Part shown: positions 8,566-17,393 of the stretch, one piece after another | Layout: each line of letters opens with the position of its first letter | How positions within the stretch are numbered: the first letter of the stretch is position 1 | Assembly (NCBI RefSeq): GCF_009765835.1 | Contig: NZ_LMUS01000001.1 | Span: forward strand, 248,001-312,000 | Length of the DNA: 64,000 nt | From: Granulicella sp. L56 | GTDB taxonomy: Bacteria > Acidobacteriota > Terriglobia > Terriglobales > Acidobacteriaceae | Reading direction: 5' to 3' | The notes under the pieces: model-generated | What the model was told of the DNA's origin: nothing | Seen by the model: the letters and a program-made list of their open reading frames with translations, nothing else | Databases searched by the model: none | Translations under genes and position numbers: made by a program

Positions 8566-10122
8566 ATGGATACGAAGCTTCTCTTTCAGGATGCGGCCGG
8601 ATTTGCTACGCCCATACTCGCGGTGTTCGCCGTAGATATCGCCACGGCGACAGATGCAGATCCTTTGCCCGCCCTGCTGTCAACTTCGGACGCGGTAACG
8701 GACGCCGCGGCGAAGGTCATGGCATCGGGCGAGTTCAAGGCCACGCTGGGCGAAACTCTCCTGCTCCATGCCCCTAATGGCCTGAAGGCAGAGCGCCTGT
8801 TGCTCGTAGGGCTGGGGAAGGCAAAGTCGCTTTCGGTGCATGAAGTCCGCAGAGGCGCCGGAGTGGCAGTGCGTTCCGCCAAGCCTCGCGGCCTGCTCCA
8901 CATCGCCATCGCGTTTCCCGAGGACTATGCCCTCTCCGACGAGCACCTCGACGAGCTTCCCTGTCCGCTGACATCGCGTGCCCTGGTCGAAGGCGCATTG
9001 CTTGCCGATTCCGACTACGACACCTACAAGAGCGATCGCAAAGACGTTGCCTTGCAGACACTTTCGATCGTGGCAAAAGAGACCGAGAAGACCACGCGCA
9101 CAGAGATACAGGAGGGCTTCGACGAAGGCCTCATCGTGGCCAACGCGCAGAACTTTACCCGTTCGCTGGTCAATGAGCCGGGCAACGTGCTGACACCAAC
9201 GGTGCTTGGCGAACGTGCCGCAGCCATGTGCGCGGAGATGGGGTTGAAGTGTGAAGTCTTCTCGACGGCAAAGCTTCACGAACTGAAGATGGGCGCCTTC
9301 TCGGCGGTAGCGCAGGGGTCAGCCGAACCTCCCGCGCTCATCGTTATCACGTATGAGCCCAAGCTCGAAAAAGGAAAATCTCCAGCCAAGGACGCGCCCG
9401 TCGTGGGCCTCGTCGGCAAGGGGATCACCTTCGATAGCGGCGGCATCTCCATCAAGCCTGCGGACGGCATGGAGAAGATGAAGTATGACATGGCCGGAGC
9501 TGCCGCAATGATCGGCGCGATGCGTGCCATTGCACAGTTGAAGCCGAAGGTGAAGGTGATCAGCGTTGTCTGCTCGGCCGAAAACATGCCCGGCGGAAAG
9601 GCGTTCAAGCCCGGCGATGTCGTCACGGCAATGTCCGGCAAGACCATCGAGATTATCAACACCGATGCCGAGGGCCGACTCGTGCTCGCAGATGGGCTGC
9701 ACTATGCCAAGACGCTGGGCTGCACGCACCTCATCGACGCAGCGACTCTCACCGGAGCCTGTGTCGTTGCGCTGGGTATGGTGAATGCGGGACTCTTCTC
9801 GAACGACGACGAGACCTGCGAGAAATTCCAGGACGCGATGAAGATCTCAGGCGAAAAGTTCTGGCGGCTTCCCTGCACCGACGATTATCGCGAACTCATC
9901 AACAGCCAGATTGCGGACATCAGAAATACCGGCGGAACGCGCTGGGGTGGAGCCACTACGGCGGCGCTCTTTCTGAAGGAGTTCGTTGGCGACACGCCCT
10001 GGGTGCATCTCGATATCGCCGGATGTGCCTGGAACGACGACGCTAAACCCGCTCTTGCGAAGGGGCCTTCGGGCATCGCAGTGCGCTCCATCCTTGAGTG
10101 GGTACGAAGCTATTCGGCATAG
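8566..10122 (+). CDS. pepA: Leucyl aminopeptidase, family M17
   Basis: A 518-residue cytosolic aminopeptidase that removes N-terminal residues from peptides using two metal ions. The C-terminal catalytic domain contains LVGKGITFDSGGISIKP (catalytic Lys and metal-ligand Asp) and the M17 signature NTDAEGRLVLADGL, followed by HLIDAATLTGA and a C-terminal DIAGCAWND. The N-terminal third is the usual non-catalytic macrodomain-like part. Start ATG 8566 gives the usual family length; an upstream in-frame start at 8488 would add 26 residues with no homology. The ribosome-binding site is weak. Follows smpB by about 100 bases and may be co-transcribed with it. Some M17 enzymes double as DNA-binding proteins; nothing here tests that. 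Confidence 0.94.
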   Translation: MDTKLLFQDAAGFATPILAVFAVDIATATDADPLPALLSTSDAVTDAAAKVMASGEFKATLGETLLLHAPNGLKAERLLLVGLGKAKSLSVHEVRRGAGVAVRSAKPRGLLHIAIAFPEDYALSDEHLDELPCPLTSRALVEGALLADSDYDTYKSDRKDVALQTLSIVAKETEKTTRTEIQEGFDEGLIVANAQNFTRSLVNEPGNVLTPTVLGERAAAMCAEMGLKCEVFSTAKLHELKMGAFSAVAQGSAEPPALIVITYEPKLEKGKSPAKDAPVVGLVGKGITFDSGGISIKPADGMEKMKYDMAGAAAMIGAMRAIAQLKPKVKVISVVCSAENMPGGKAFKPGDVVTAMSGKTIEIINTDAEGRLVLADGLHYAKTLGCTHLIDAATLTGACVVALGMVNAGLFSNDDETCEKFQDAMKISGEKFWRLPCTDDYRELINSQIADIRNTGGTRWGGATTAALFLKEFVGDTPWVHLDIAGCAWNDDAKPALAKGPSGIAVRSILEWVRSYSA

Positions 10123-10134
10123 CAAGCTGATCGC

Positions 10135-10207
10135 GTAACCGGTAAAAACTACTTTATCCGGTTACATTTTAGTCCCCGTAACCAGACAAAGCCATTTTAC
10201 CGGTTAC
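10135..10207. repeat. Nested inverted repeats between pepA and argS
   Basis: GTAACCGGTAAAA (10135-10147) is perfectly complementary to TTTTACCGGTTAC (10195-10207). Inside the 47-base interval a second, shorter pair GGTTAC (10160-10165) / GTAACC (10179-10184) reuses the same motif. The convergent position suggests a shared terminator or cruciform, but no strong T-run follows beyond the TTTT inside the arm. Confidence 0.6.
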
Positions 10208-10215
10208 TTCCTGCC

Positions 10216-12219
10216 TTACATCCGTTCGGGTGCTTCGATGCCGAGATACCCGAGGGCTCTCGTCATCTCGCGCTGCGCTACGGCGGCGGTGGCCAGCAAA
10301 AGCGTTCTGCGTGAAGCGTCCGTCTCCTTCAGCACATGGTGGCGATGGTAGAAGTTGTTGAATTGTTGCGCCAACTGGAACGCATACTTGGCCAGATAGG
10401 CCGGCTCCGCCGTAGCGATGCACTGCTCGATCATCAATGTCAGCTTCGAGGCCAGCAGCCACGTCTCCCACAGGCTCGTTCCTTCTTCGCTGTCGAGGAT
10501 GGAGCTAAGGTCGAGATCGGCGATGGCTGCAAACGATGCCTCTGCCGTCGTCTCCGCCTTGCGAAAGATGTTGGCGGCACGCACGATGGCGTACTGAACA
10601 TACGGCCCGGTCTCGCCTTCGAAGCTCAGCGCATCTTTGAAGTCGAAGGCAATCACCGTATTGCGCGTGAACCGCAGCATGAAGTAGCGCAATGCACCTA
10701 CGCCGATCTGCGTAGCAATCGTTCGGCGCGCTTCATCGCCAAGATCAGGATGGCGCGTATCGACCTCGGCCTGAGCAGCGGCGATCAGTTGGTCGAGAAG
10801 ATCGTCGGCCTTGACGCCGAAACCTTTGCGTCCGCTGACTTCGATATACGCTTTGGCCTTGTCTTCTTCACTGATGGTGTAGCCGAGTTCGATGGCGCAG
10901 CGCGGAGTCAGCGCAACCATCTCGTAGCTGAAGTGGGTGTAACGCTCGGCAGCGTCGGTGAAGCCCATGCCGAGCAGAGCCTGAACGACGTTGTTCTGCG
11001 GATCGTTCTGCCGCGAATCGATGACGTTGTAGATGGCGTCCGCTTTGCCGAAGACGGGATGGCTGGGATCGCTCACGCCGTCGGTCGAGATCCAGCAGGT
11101 GTGTGTCGGATACTCATGGAACTTCACATAACCGAAGTCCTTGCCGGGCAGCAGGCCGAACTTCCAGAGGTGGTAAGCGATGTCTTTGCCGACATAGGTC
11201 ACGGTGCCGTTCGAGCGCACGATCACCTTGGCATCTTCATCGGTGGTACCGGCCGCAACCTCAGAGCCAGCCCGGCGCATCACCATGCAGCCCTTGTTCT
11301 TGCCCTCGGTCTCTTCGTAGAGAACGCCTTTCGCGATCATCAGTTCGCGGGCCGCATCCCAGAAATGGAGGTGCAGGATCTCGCTCTCTCTCGGCAGAAA
11401 GTCATACTCGATACTGAGCCGCTCCATCGTCTCCAGATGACGATGAAGGACTGCCGTCGAGATGAGATCGGCAATCTCGGCAGTATCATTGCCTCCGGTC
11501 TCAAGTGCGTGCAGCGTGTCGAGGCGTAGTTGCTTGCGCGCAGCTGCCTCTGCCGGATCGGCGGTGTACCACTGCGAGACGCGCGCATAGAGTTCCCAGC
11601 AGTAGAAATCGATGCGCTCTCCTCGTGCGCGCAGGTCGGCGAGTAATTCCCTCGTGCTCTCCAGCGTCTTTCCTTCGAGATGCACCAGGCCAACAACGAC
11701 ATCGGCAACCTGTACGCCGGTATTGTCGATGTAGTTTTGTACGCCGACCTCATAGCCGCGCTTGTAGCTGTCCGGGCGAAGCAGTCGCTGAAAGGTATCG
11801 CCCAAAATCGCATTGCGCAGATGCCCGATGTGGGCGGCCTTGTTGGGATTGATGCTGGTGTGCTCGACGAGGCGGAAGCCGGGGCCGCCGACATCGGCGT
11901 GCTTGTCCTTTGCGATCTCTCTGGCCACAGCCGCACGGTTCAATCGAAGGTTGAGGTAACCGGCGCCTGCTACTTCGACGCTGGCCACGCCTTCCAACTC
12001 AGGCAGAACAGCCGTCAACTCCGCGGCCAGCTCTGTCGCGATCACGCGAGGGGCCTTGCGCAAGCGCTTGGCCAGCTCGAAGGCGACGGGCAGGGCGAGT
12101 TCGCCCAAGGCAATGTTCGGCGGCTGCTCCACGACCAGCGTGGCAATCGTCGTGTCGTACTTTGCAAGCAGGATGGCCTGGAGACGGCTTAGCAGGGACT
12201 GTTGAATTGTGCGATACAT
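10216..12219 (-). CDS. argS: Arginyl-tRNA synthetase
   Basis: A 667-residue class I aminoacyl-tRNA synthetase that charges tRNA-Arg. The N-terminal Arg-S domain begins the protein; the active site has NPNKAAHIGHLRNAILGD, with the HIGH motif and the Lys just upstream that this family uses. The KMSKS region reads EVSGRKGFGVKADDLL, without a canonical KMSK, as is common in bacterial ArgRS. The C-terminal anticodon-binding (DALR-like) domain starts near AFQLAQQFNNFYHRHHVL. Length is somewhat above the 550-600 residues of many bacterial forms because of an insert in the catalytic domain. Stands alone, convergent to pepA. Confidence 0.95.
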   Translation of the reverse strand: MYRTIQQSLLSRLQAILLAKYDTTIATLVVEQPPNIALGELALPVAFELAKRLRKAPRVIATELAAELTAVLPELEGVASVEVAGAGYLNLRLNRAAVAREIAKDKHADVGGPGFRLVEHTSINPNKAAHIGHLRNAILGDTFQRLLRPDSYKRGYEVGVQNYIDNTGVQVADVVVGLVHLEGKTLESTRELLADLRARGERIDFYCWELYARVSQWYTADPAEAAARKQLRLDTLHALETGGNDTAEIADLISTAVLHRHLETMERLSIEYDFLPRESEILHLHFWDAARELMIAKGVLYEETEGKNKGCMVMRRAGSEVAAGTTDEDAKVIVRSNGTVTYVGKDIAYHLWKFGLLPGKDFGYVKFHEYPTHTCWISTDGVSDPSHPVFGKADAIYNVIDSRQNDPQNNVVQALLGMGFTDAAERYTHFSYEMVALTPRCAIELGYTISEEDKAKAYIEVSGRKGFGVKADDLLDQLIAAAQAEVDTRHPDLGDEARRTIATQIGVGALRYFMLRFTRNTVIAFDFKDALSFEGETGPYVQYAIVRAANIFRKAETTAEASFAAIADLDLSSILDSEEGTSLWETWLLASKLTLMIEQCIATAEPAYLAKYAFQLAQQFNNFYHRHHVLKETDASRRTLLLATAAVAQREMTRALGYLGIEAPERM

Positions 12220-12467
12220 GCTTCGGGTTCACCGCTGGAAAGATTTGATTTTGGACTGGCTTAAGTTTACGTGAATCCTGGGGGCAGCAGCGCGGCGAGC
12301 ATCGGTCGGGCCTTCAGCCCTTGCATTGTCTGGCTTTTGGTTTCATAGGGCTGCGCCCCATGCTGGTATAGACCGCGCCTTCAGCGCTGAGTTCGTTCTC
12401 ATCGCCCTTCACCAGCCATCCCTGATTTAAAGAGCAGCGACTTACTCGGGAAATCTGTAGATACCCC
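12220..12467. other. Intergenic stretch with dispersed-type repeat sequence
   Basis: No gene is supported here. The part around 12305-12410 has the GGGCCTTCAGCCC and GGGCTGCGCCCC palindromic style of short dispersed sequences often seen between genes in Terriglobia. An open frame through it on the minus strand has no ribosome-binding site and I do not count it as a gene. Confidence 0.4.
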
Positions 12468-13475
12468 TTAGGGCAGCTCGGTTGGGAGATCTTCGATCTC
12501 ATTCAGCAAGGGCTTGTGGTTGTGAATCTTGAAGCGATGGAGGAGGAAGATCAGCCCGCCCGCTCCGGTGATGGAGACGAGCATCCAGGCGTGGATGGCA
12601 AGGCCAAAGACGGCGGCCTGGGCCTGCGGAGCTCCGTGGCTGGTGAGTGCTGATTTCACGGCCCACTCAAACGTACCGATGGCGCCGGGCGAGCTGGGCA
12701 GCATGTAGGAGAGATTGGCGAAGGAGACTGCCTCCCACGGGCCGAGGACATCGGTACTGAGGCCGACGAGATGGATGGCGGAGAGGAAGATCATCCCTTC
12801 GCAGAACCAGATGATGCAGCTTTGCAGCAACAGCAAAAGATTGCCGCCAATTCCCTGCTGGCGGAGCGTATCGACCGCAAGGAGAAGCCAGTGTTCGAGC
12901 TTCTGGACGAGTTTGTTCGATGGAAGTTTTGCGAAGATGCGGCGCAGCGGCGCCTCAAGGTGCGCGGCTACGAGCATAAAGATGAGAAGGCCGACGACGG
13001 AGATGAGGACTGCGATGTCAGCACCGTGGCGAATCTTAGCCGGGAGATCGCGCCCCATGGTTGCAATGAAGATGAGGCCGACAACAAAGACATCGAGGAG
13101 CTTTTCAAGAATGACGGTGCTGAGGATGACCGACGGAGAGGCCCCAAGGTCAGGGGCATAGGTGAAGATGCGCATGACATCGCCGATACGCAGCGGAAGA
13201 ATGTTATTGGCGGCGAGCGAAGTCATCAGGACGCGGGCGCAGACGGTGAAGCGCGCGCCAGTAAAGCGCATCATCTGTGTCCAGCGCACGCAACGAAGCG
13301 TGTAACCCACCAGCGTAAAGCCCAGCACCCCCAGAATCCAGGCAGGCTGCACCATGCGCACCGCGCGAATCTGCGAGAACGAAATTCCTTTGAAGGTGTA
13401 CCAGAGAAAAAAGGCGCTGACGAGCAGGCCAGGGATAACTTTTATAAGATTGCGCCCACCGCGCTGCGTAGTCAT
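12468..13475 (-). CDS. YbhN/UPF0104-type integral membrane protein (flippase-like)
   Basis: A 335-residue protein with about eight hydrophobic segments, matching the family of lysylphosphatidylglycerol-synthase transmembrane regions (YbhN/UPF0104). Diagnostic elements are LRCVRWTQMMRF, the NNILPLRIGDVMRI motif (conserved R-x-G-D/E), LEKLLDVFVVGLIF, and a late SYMLPSSPGAIGTFEWAV with the P-x-P/S-G-x-x-G-x-x-E pattern. Family members are thought to move lipids or lipid-linked sugars across the inner membrane. No synthase domain is fused, so it is not MprF itself. The upstream 250 bases are shared with the divergent membrane-protein gene at 13729. Substrate unknown. Confidence 0.85.
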   Translation of the reverse strand: MTTQRGGRNLIKVIPGLLVSAFFLWYTFKGISFSQIRAVRMVQPAWILGVLGFTLVGYTLRCVRWTQMMRFTGARFTVCARVLMTSLAANNILPLRIGDVMRIFTYAPDLGASPSVILSTVILEKLLDVFVVGLIFIATMGRDLPAKIRHGADIAVLISVVGLLIFMLVAAHLEAPLRRIFAKLPSNKLVQKLEHWLLLAVDTLRQQGIGGNLLLLLQSCIIWFCEGMIFLSAIHLVGLSTDVLGPWEAVSFANLSYMLPSSPGAIGTFEWAVKSALTSHGAPQAQAAVFGLAIHAWMLVSITGAGGLIFLLHRFKIHNHKPLLNEIEDLPTELP

Positions 13476-13728
13476 GCGGTAACAAAGACCCGAGGGAAGG
13501 TAGCGGCAGAGGAGGCGAGTAATTTATGCATAAGCACCTTTATTGTACCGTCGCTTCGCGCCTGAATCTCTTAAAAGCCCGGAATCTGAGATGCGAACAA
13601 CGAACGAAGCAACAATCTGTAACCACTCGTGTCCTAAAAGATAGTTCGAATTTTTACGAGCAGGATTTTATTTAGTCTGTAATTTCAGCGCCGCAAAGAC
13701 GATGCATAGGAAATGGAGGTAGGCAGAC

Positions 13729-15309
13729 TTGTCGACGACCGCGACAGTATCAATTCCTTCCTCACGCTCGCATCGCCTTATCCAACAATCTGAGTTGCAT
13801 TTTGCCTGCATCCTCGTCACGGTGCTGACGGGGCTGGTGTTGATGGTGCATGGTTACCATCCCTATGCCGAAGACGGCGGCCTTTATATGGCGGGGATAC
13901 AGCGCCTGCTCGATCCCGCGCTGTATCCCTATGGCACTGCCTTTGTGACGGAGCATCTGCGGTTTTCACTTTTCGCTCCAATGGTCGCGGCAATCGTCTC
14001 TCGGTCGCATCTGAGTCTGTCAGTCGTGCTTCTGTTGCTGCATCTCGCAACGGTCTGGCTGGCCTTATTCGCGGCGTATCTGCTGGCAGAGAGATGCTAC
14101 GAATCGCGAAGAGCGCGTGTCGGAGCGGTCTCGCTGCTGGCCATGTGGATCACATTGCCTATCGCGGGAACATCGCTGATGTTGATGGACCCCTACGTGA
14201 CCGCGAGGAGCATCTCTACGCCGTGCGTCCTGCTTGCATTGGTCGGCATACTCGATGCGTTTCCTCTCAGAAAAGGACTGCAAGCGGACCGATGGCGGGG
14301 ATTGATGTTGTGCGGTGTCTCATTGGCCTGTGCGGCAACCATGCATCCGCTGATGGCTGCCTATGGATTTGGATGCGTGCTGGTGCTGGGCTGCATGTTG
14401 TCCCCAATGCGGTGGCTGCGCCTCTGGGGAACGGTTTCGCTGTGCCTGACTGCCGTTGGCGTAGCAGCAGCGATACAAGCGCTGGCTCCCTCTGAGAGCG
14501 CCATTTACATACGGGTAGAGATGACGCGCTACTACTGGTTTCTGGGAGCGTGGCACTGGTACGAGAAAGCTGGGCTTGCGGCTCCATTGGTGATTCTCGC
14601 GGTCGTTGGCTTTCGATCGCGCCGAGACAGCACTTCTGCAAGCGTCGCGCTGGCACGGATGGCGGTGATATGCGGTTCGGTGGCCACGATTGTTGCACTG
14701 CTGTTCGCGCGGCAGGAGTTGGCAACCCATCTGGTCGCACGATTGCAACCGCTGCGAATCATGCAGATTGTCTATATTGTCATGATTCTGGCCGTAGGTT
14801 CTGCGCTCGCGGAATGGGTTTTGCGGCGGCGTTTCGTGCTGTGGGCGGCGGCTCTCATCCTTATGTCCGGGATTATGTTTTCTTCCGAGCGGCTGACCTT
14901 CCCCAACTCCGCACATCTGGAGATGCCATGGACGGCGCCTGACAATCAGTGGGAGCAGGCGTTTGTATGGATCAGACAAAATACGCCGAAGACGGCGCTG
15001 TTTGCTCTCGACCCACATTACATAACGAGTGCGGGTGAAGATGCACAATGCTTTCGCGCCCTCGCCGAGCGAAGCGCATTGCCGGACTATTCGAAGGATG
15101 GAGGAGAGGTCTCCGTTACTCCGGAACTGGCATCCGCATGGGAGATCGGGGAGATAGCTCAATCACGAATCAATAGCGAATCAGACGCGCAGAGAATGGC
15201 CGCATTGAAGCCTGTCGGAGTGGATTGGATTGTGCTGGAGGAAGAGGCTAAGACTGGATTCGACTGTCCCTATGCAAATTCGACGGTAAAAGTCTGCCGT
15301 CTGCCCTAA
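13729..15309 (+). CDS. Multi-pass membrane protein, glycosyltransferase-like
   Basis: A 526-residue protein with roughly nine to eleven hydrophobic segments. An early loop (HPYAEDGGLYMAGIQRLLDPALYPYG) with acidic residues after the first helix resembles the D/E-containing first periplasmic loop of GT-C glycosyltransferases (PMT/ArnT type). The C-terminal 120 residues are soluble (QWEQAFVWIRQNTPKTALFALDP onward), as in uncharacterised bacterial GT-C-like proteins. Start is TTG 13729 with GGAGGT 8 bases upstream; no ATG fits. It would act at the inner membrane with a lipid-linked sugar donor, but donor and acceptor are unknown. Divergent from the YbhN-like gene, which could form a functional neighbour in lipid or polysaccharide export. 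Confidence 0.7.
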   Translation: MSTTATVSIPSSRSHRLIQQSELHFACILVTVLTGLVLMVHGYHPYAEDGGLYMAGIQRLLDPALYPYGTAFVTEHLRFSLFAPMVAAIVSRSHLSLSVVLLLLHLATVWLALFAAYLLAERCYESRRARVGAVSLLAMWITLPIAGTSLMLMDPYVTARSISTPCVLLALVGILDAFPLRKGLQADRWRGLMLCGVSLACAATMHPLMAAYGFGCVLVLGCMLSPMRWLRLWGTVSLCLTAVGVAAAIQALAPSESAIYIRVEMTRYYWFLGAWHWYEKAGLAAPLVILAVVGFRSRRDSTSASVALARMAVICGSVATIVALLFARQELATHLVARLQPLRIMQIVYIVMILAVGSALAEWVLRRRFVLWAAALILMSGIMFSSERLTFPNSAHLEMPWTAPDNQWEQAFVWIRQNTPKTALFALDPHYITSAGEDAQCFRALAERSALPDYSKDGGEVSVTPELASAWEIGEIAQSRINSESDAQRMAALKPVGVDWIVLEEEAKTGFDCPYANSTVKVCRLP

Positions 15310-15321
15310 CGCAAGGTGCTA

Positions 15322-16971
15322 TCAGCGTTCAGTCCAGCGAACATTACGGAAGCCGGCCGCAGCAGGTGCAGCAATCGTGCGAAGCCAGGTGGCTATGTTG
15401 ATATAGTCCTCGGCAATCGGTGTATCGGGAGCATAGTCGACCACGGTCATGCCCTCGGCAAGCGCTTCGCTGACCGCAGGAGCGCGATGAATAACAAAGG
15501 GCAGCAGGCGGTCTCCTAGTTTTCTGCGCAGCACTTCTCGAACATCGAGATGCAATGGCAGTGAAGGATCGAACTGATTCAACACATAAAAAGGCTGCAG
15601 CGGACGTGCATTGCTATCGATAAGGCCGCTAAAAAACTTTTCGACAAAGCCCAGGCTGATGACTGAATTCATGTCCGGCGCGACGGGGATGAGCACGGTC
15701 AAATTCATGCGCGCCATCTGGCGAATCACCCAGTTTGAGGTCGCCGACAGGTCGAGCAGAATACGATGCATGCCCTGGCTGTTCGCGACAACTTCTTCGA
15801 TGAAGAGTTCCTGGGCTCTTTCCTCTCTTCCCTTTTCCTCCATCTCGTGACTGACGAGGTATATCGGAGCGTCGGTGCTTCCACTGGGAGGAGAGAAGGT
15901 GCGGACCGTGTCCTGTTGAAGCTCATTGGTGCCAAAGTAGAACGGAAGAAGCCCATGCGATGTGGTGTCGGTGAGCAACACCTTTTCGCCCATGGCGGAC
16001 AGAGAACGGCCCACCGTGGCCACCAGGCTCGTCTTGCCGACTCCGCCCGCGAGAGAGTAGACGGCAAGCACTGGCGTGCGTGTCTCCTTCTGTCGCGGCG
16101 ATGCGGCCTCTGCCGGATCTTCGGTTTGCTCAAAGACACCCTTAAGGGCGAACCAGCGCGAGGCCACACGCTCGCGGGAGTGCTGCAGCGTTTCGGCGAC
16201 GGAAGCCGGAGGAGAGTTGGACGCAGCGCCGAGCGGCCTGGCAGGAATCTGCAAGGTAGGCGGCGCATACAGCCACGCCGGGCCTGAGGAGTCGGCAGTT
16301 TCGACTGCGGACGAAGAGATCGGCAACGCCTCCGATGACGTGTCCGAAGATGTTATTTCGTGGCCGAGATCTTCTTCTGAATAAACGTCGTAGGGAGAGC
16401 CTAATCCAGAGATTGTCCCTGCCAACTCATCGTCAAGAACGGGCTGCGCGGACGATGAAGCCACATACCCGGGTTCGAGATAGATCTTACGAATATTTGT
16501 TGTATCTTCAGTACGGCGAAGAGGCGTTTGTGGAACAGCAGCCTGTCGGCGGCGCAGATCGAATTCCGCATCCCGAGCCGCCTGCCTTTGCGCAGGATCA
16601 GGAACCTCGGGCGTCTTCTGCCTGGCAATATTTTCCGCCGCTGCGGCTGTCTCTGCTTTGCGAACGCCTTTGCGACGCTCAACCCCATCGGCGCGCAACA
16701 CGTTGTCGGTCTCGCGAGAGGGACGAGAGAGAGGAACGTCCGGTAGCGCAGCGTTTACGATCTTCGCAGCGGTGGGCAACGCCACGGACTCCTCCTCTTC
16801 TTGTCCGTTGGCGCGATGCCGAACCGGGTTTCGAGATTCGCGGTGCAAGGCGGAGAAGTCGCGGTGCTTGACTCCATGAAGATTTGCCCAGGAGTACAGC
16901 GCTGAGGAATCTTCAGGCGTCTTCGTCGCCGGCAGAGCTTCGTTAAAATCTTTGTCCCGAGAATCCATCAT
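15322..16971 (-). CDS. BcsQ/YhjQ-like ParA-family ATPase with long disordered N-terminus
   Basis: A 549-residue protein. The C-terminal about 250 residues are a deviant Walker A ATPase: LAVYSLAGGVGKTSLVATVGRSL with Lys 313, then VLLTDTTSHGLLPFYFG and LLDLSATSNWVI for Walker B. This matches BcsQ, the cellulose-synthase-associated ParA-like protein. The N-terminal about 300 residues are low-complexity and acidic/Pro-rich except for a short conserved start, ALYSWANLHGVKHRDFSA, seen in BcsQ-type proteins of this phylum. I set the start at ATG 16971; a GTG at 17031 is in frame without a good ribosome-binding site. No cellulose synthase gene is in the window, so the target is uncertain. Convergent with the membrane protein at 13729, only 12 bases apart. 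Confidence 0.75.
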   Translation of the reverse strand: MMDSRDKDFNEALPATKTPEDSSALYSWANLHGVKHRDFSALHRESRNPVRHRANGQEEEESVALPTAAKIVNAALPDVPLSRPSRETDNVLRADGVERRKGVRKAETAAAAENIARQKTPEVPDPAQRQAARDAEFDLRRRQAAVPQTPLRRTEDTTNIRKIYLEPGYVASSSAQPVLDDELAGTISGLGSPYDVYSEEDLGHEITSSDTSSEALPISSSAVETADSSGPAWLYAPPTLQIPARPLGAASNSPPASVAETLQHSRERVASRWFALKGVFEQTEDPAEAASPRQKETRTPVLAVYSLAGGVGKTSLVATVGRSLSAMGEKVLLTDTTSHGLLPFYFGTNELQQDTVRTFSPPSGSTDAPIYLVSHEMEEKGREERAQELFIEEVVANSQGMHRILLDLSATSNWVIRQMARMNLTVLIPVAPDMNSVISLGFVEKFFSGLIDSNARPLQPFYVLNQFDPSLPLHLDVREVLRRKLGDRLLPFVIHRAPAVSEALAEGMTVVDYAPDTPIAEDYINIATWLRTIAAPAAAGFRNVRWTER

Positions 16972-17192
16972 TGTTCGTTGTGTGCATTTCGGTAACGGCA
17001 TATTGTCAGCGAACTCAATGGATTTCCGCACTTACCGTAATACCTGAGGCTACCGGGGACGCAACTTCACGTCAATGCATCGTTGGCGATGAGGAATGTT
17101 ACTAAAGTTCTTCACCATGCACGTTCCATCCCGTCGAAGCGCTTGCCACCTGAACGAATGCATTCGAATGTGCTAACTTTGTTAAGTGGTTT

Positions 17193-17268
17193 GAGAGCGT
17201 AGCTCAGTTGGTAGAGCATCGCCCTTTTAAGGCGTTGGTCCTGGGTTCGAGCCCCAGCGCTCTCACCA
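17193..17268 (+). tRNA. tRNA-Lys (anticodon TTT)
   Basis: A 76-base cloverleaf with CCA encoded. Acceptor arms GAGAGCG / CGCTCTC pair fully; D arm GCTC/GAGC; anticodon loop CTTTTAA gives TTT; T arm CTGGG TTCGAGC CCCAG. The 27-43 position appears as a T-T mismatch at the top of the anticodon stem, otherwise canonical. Confidence 0.95.
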
Positions 17269-17393
17269 TAAAACTTTTACAATCAATAATTTGGCCGCAA
17301 TGACCCGATGCGCAATATCGCATCCGCGTGTCATTCTATTGATAATAAATGGCTTGCGTTATCTATCCCGTCATTTTTTGGATTGGAACCCCT

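Noticed and set aside
10336..11529. A 397-residue open frame opposite argS
   Set aside because: Antisense shadow of a clearly identified synthetase gene.
12314..12502. A 62-residue minus-strand frame between argS and the YbhN-like gene
   Set aside because: Lies in a dispersed intergenic repeat, with no ribosome-binding site.
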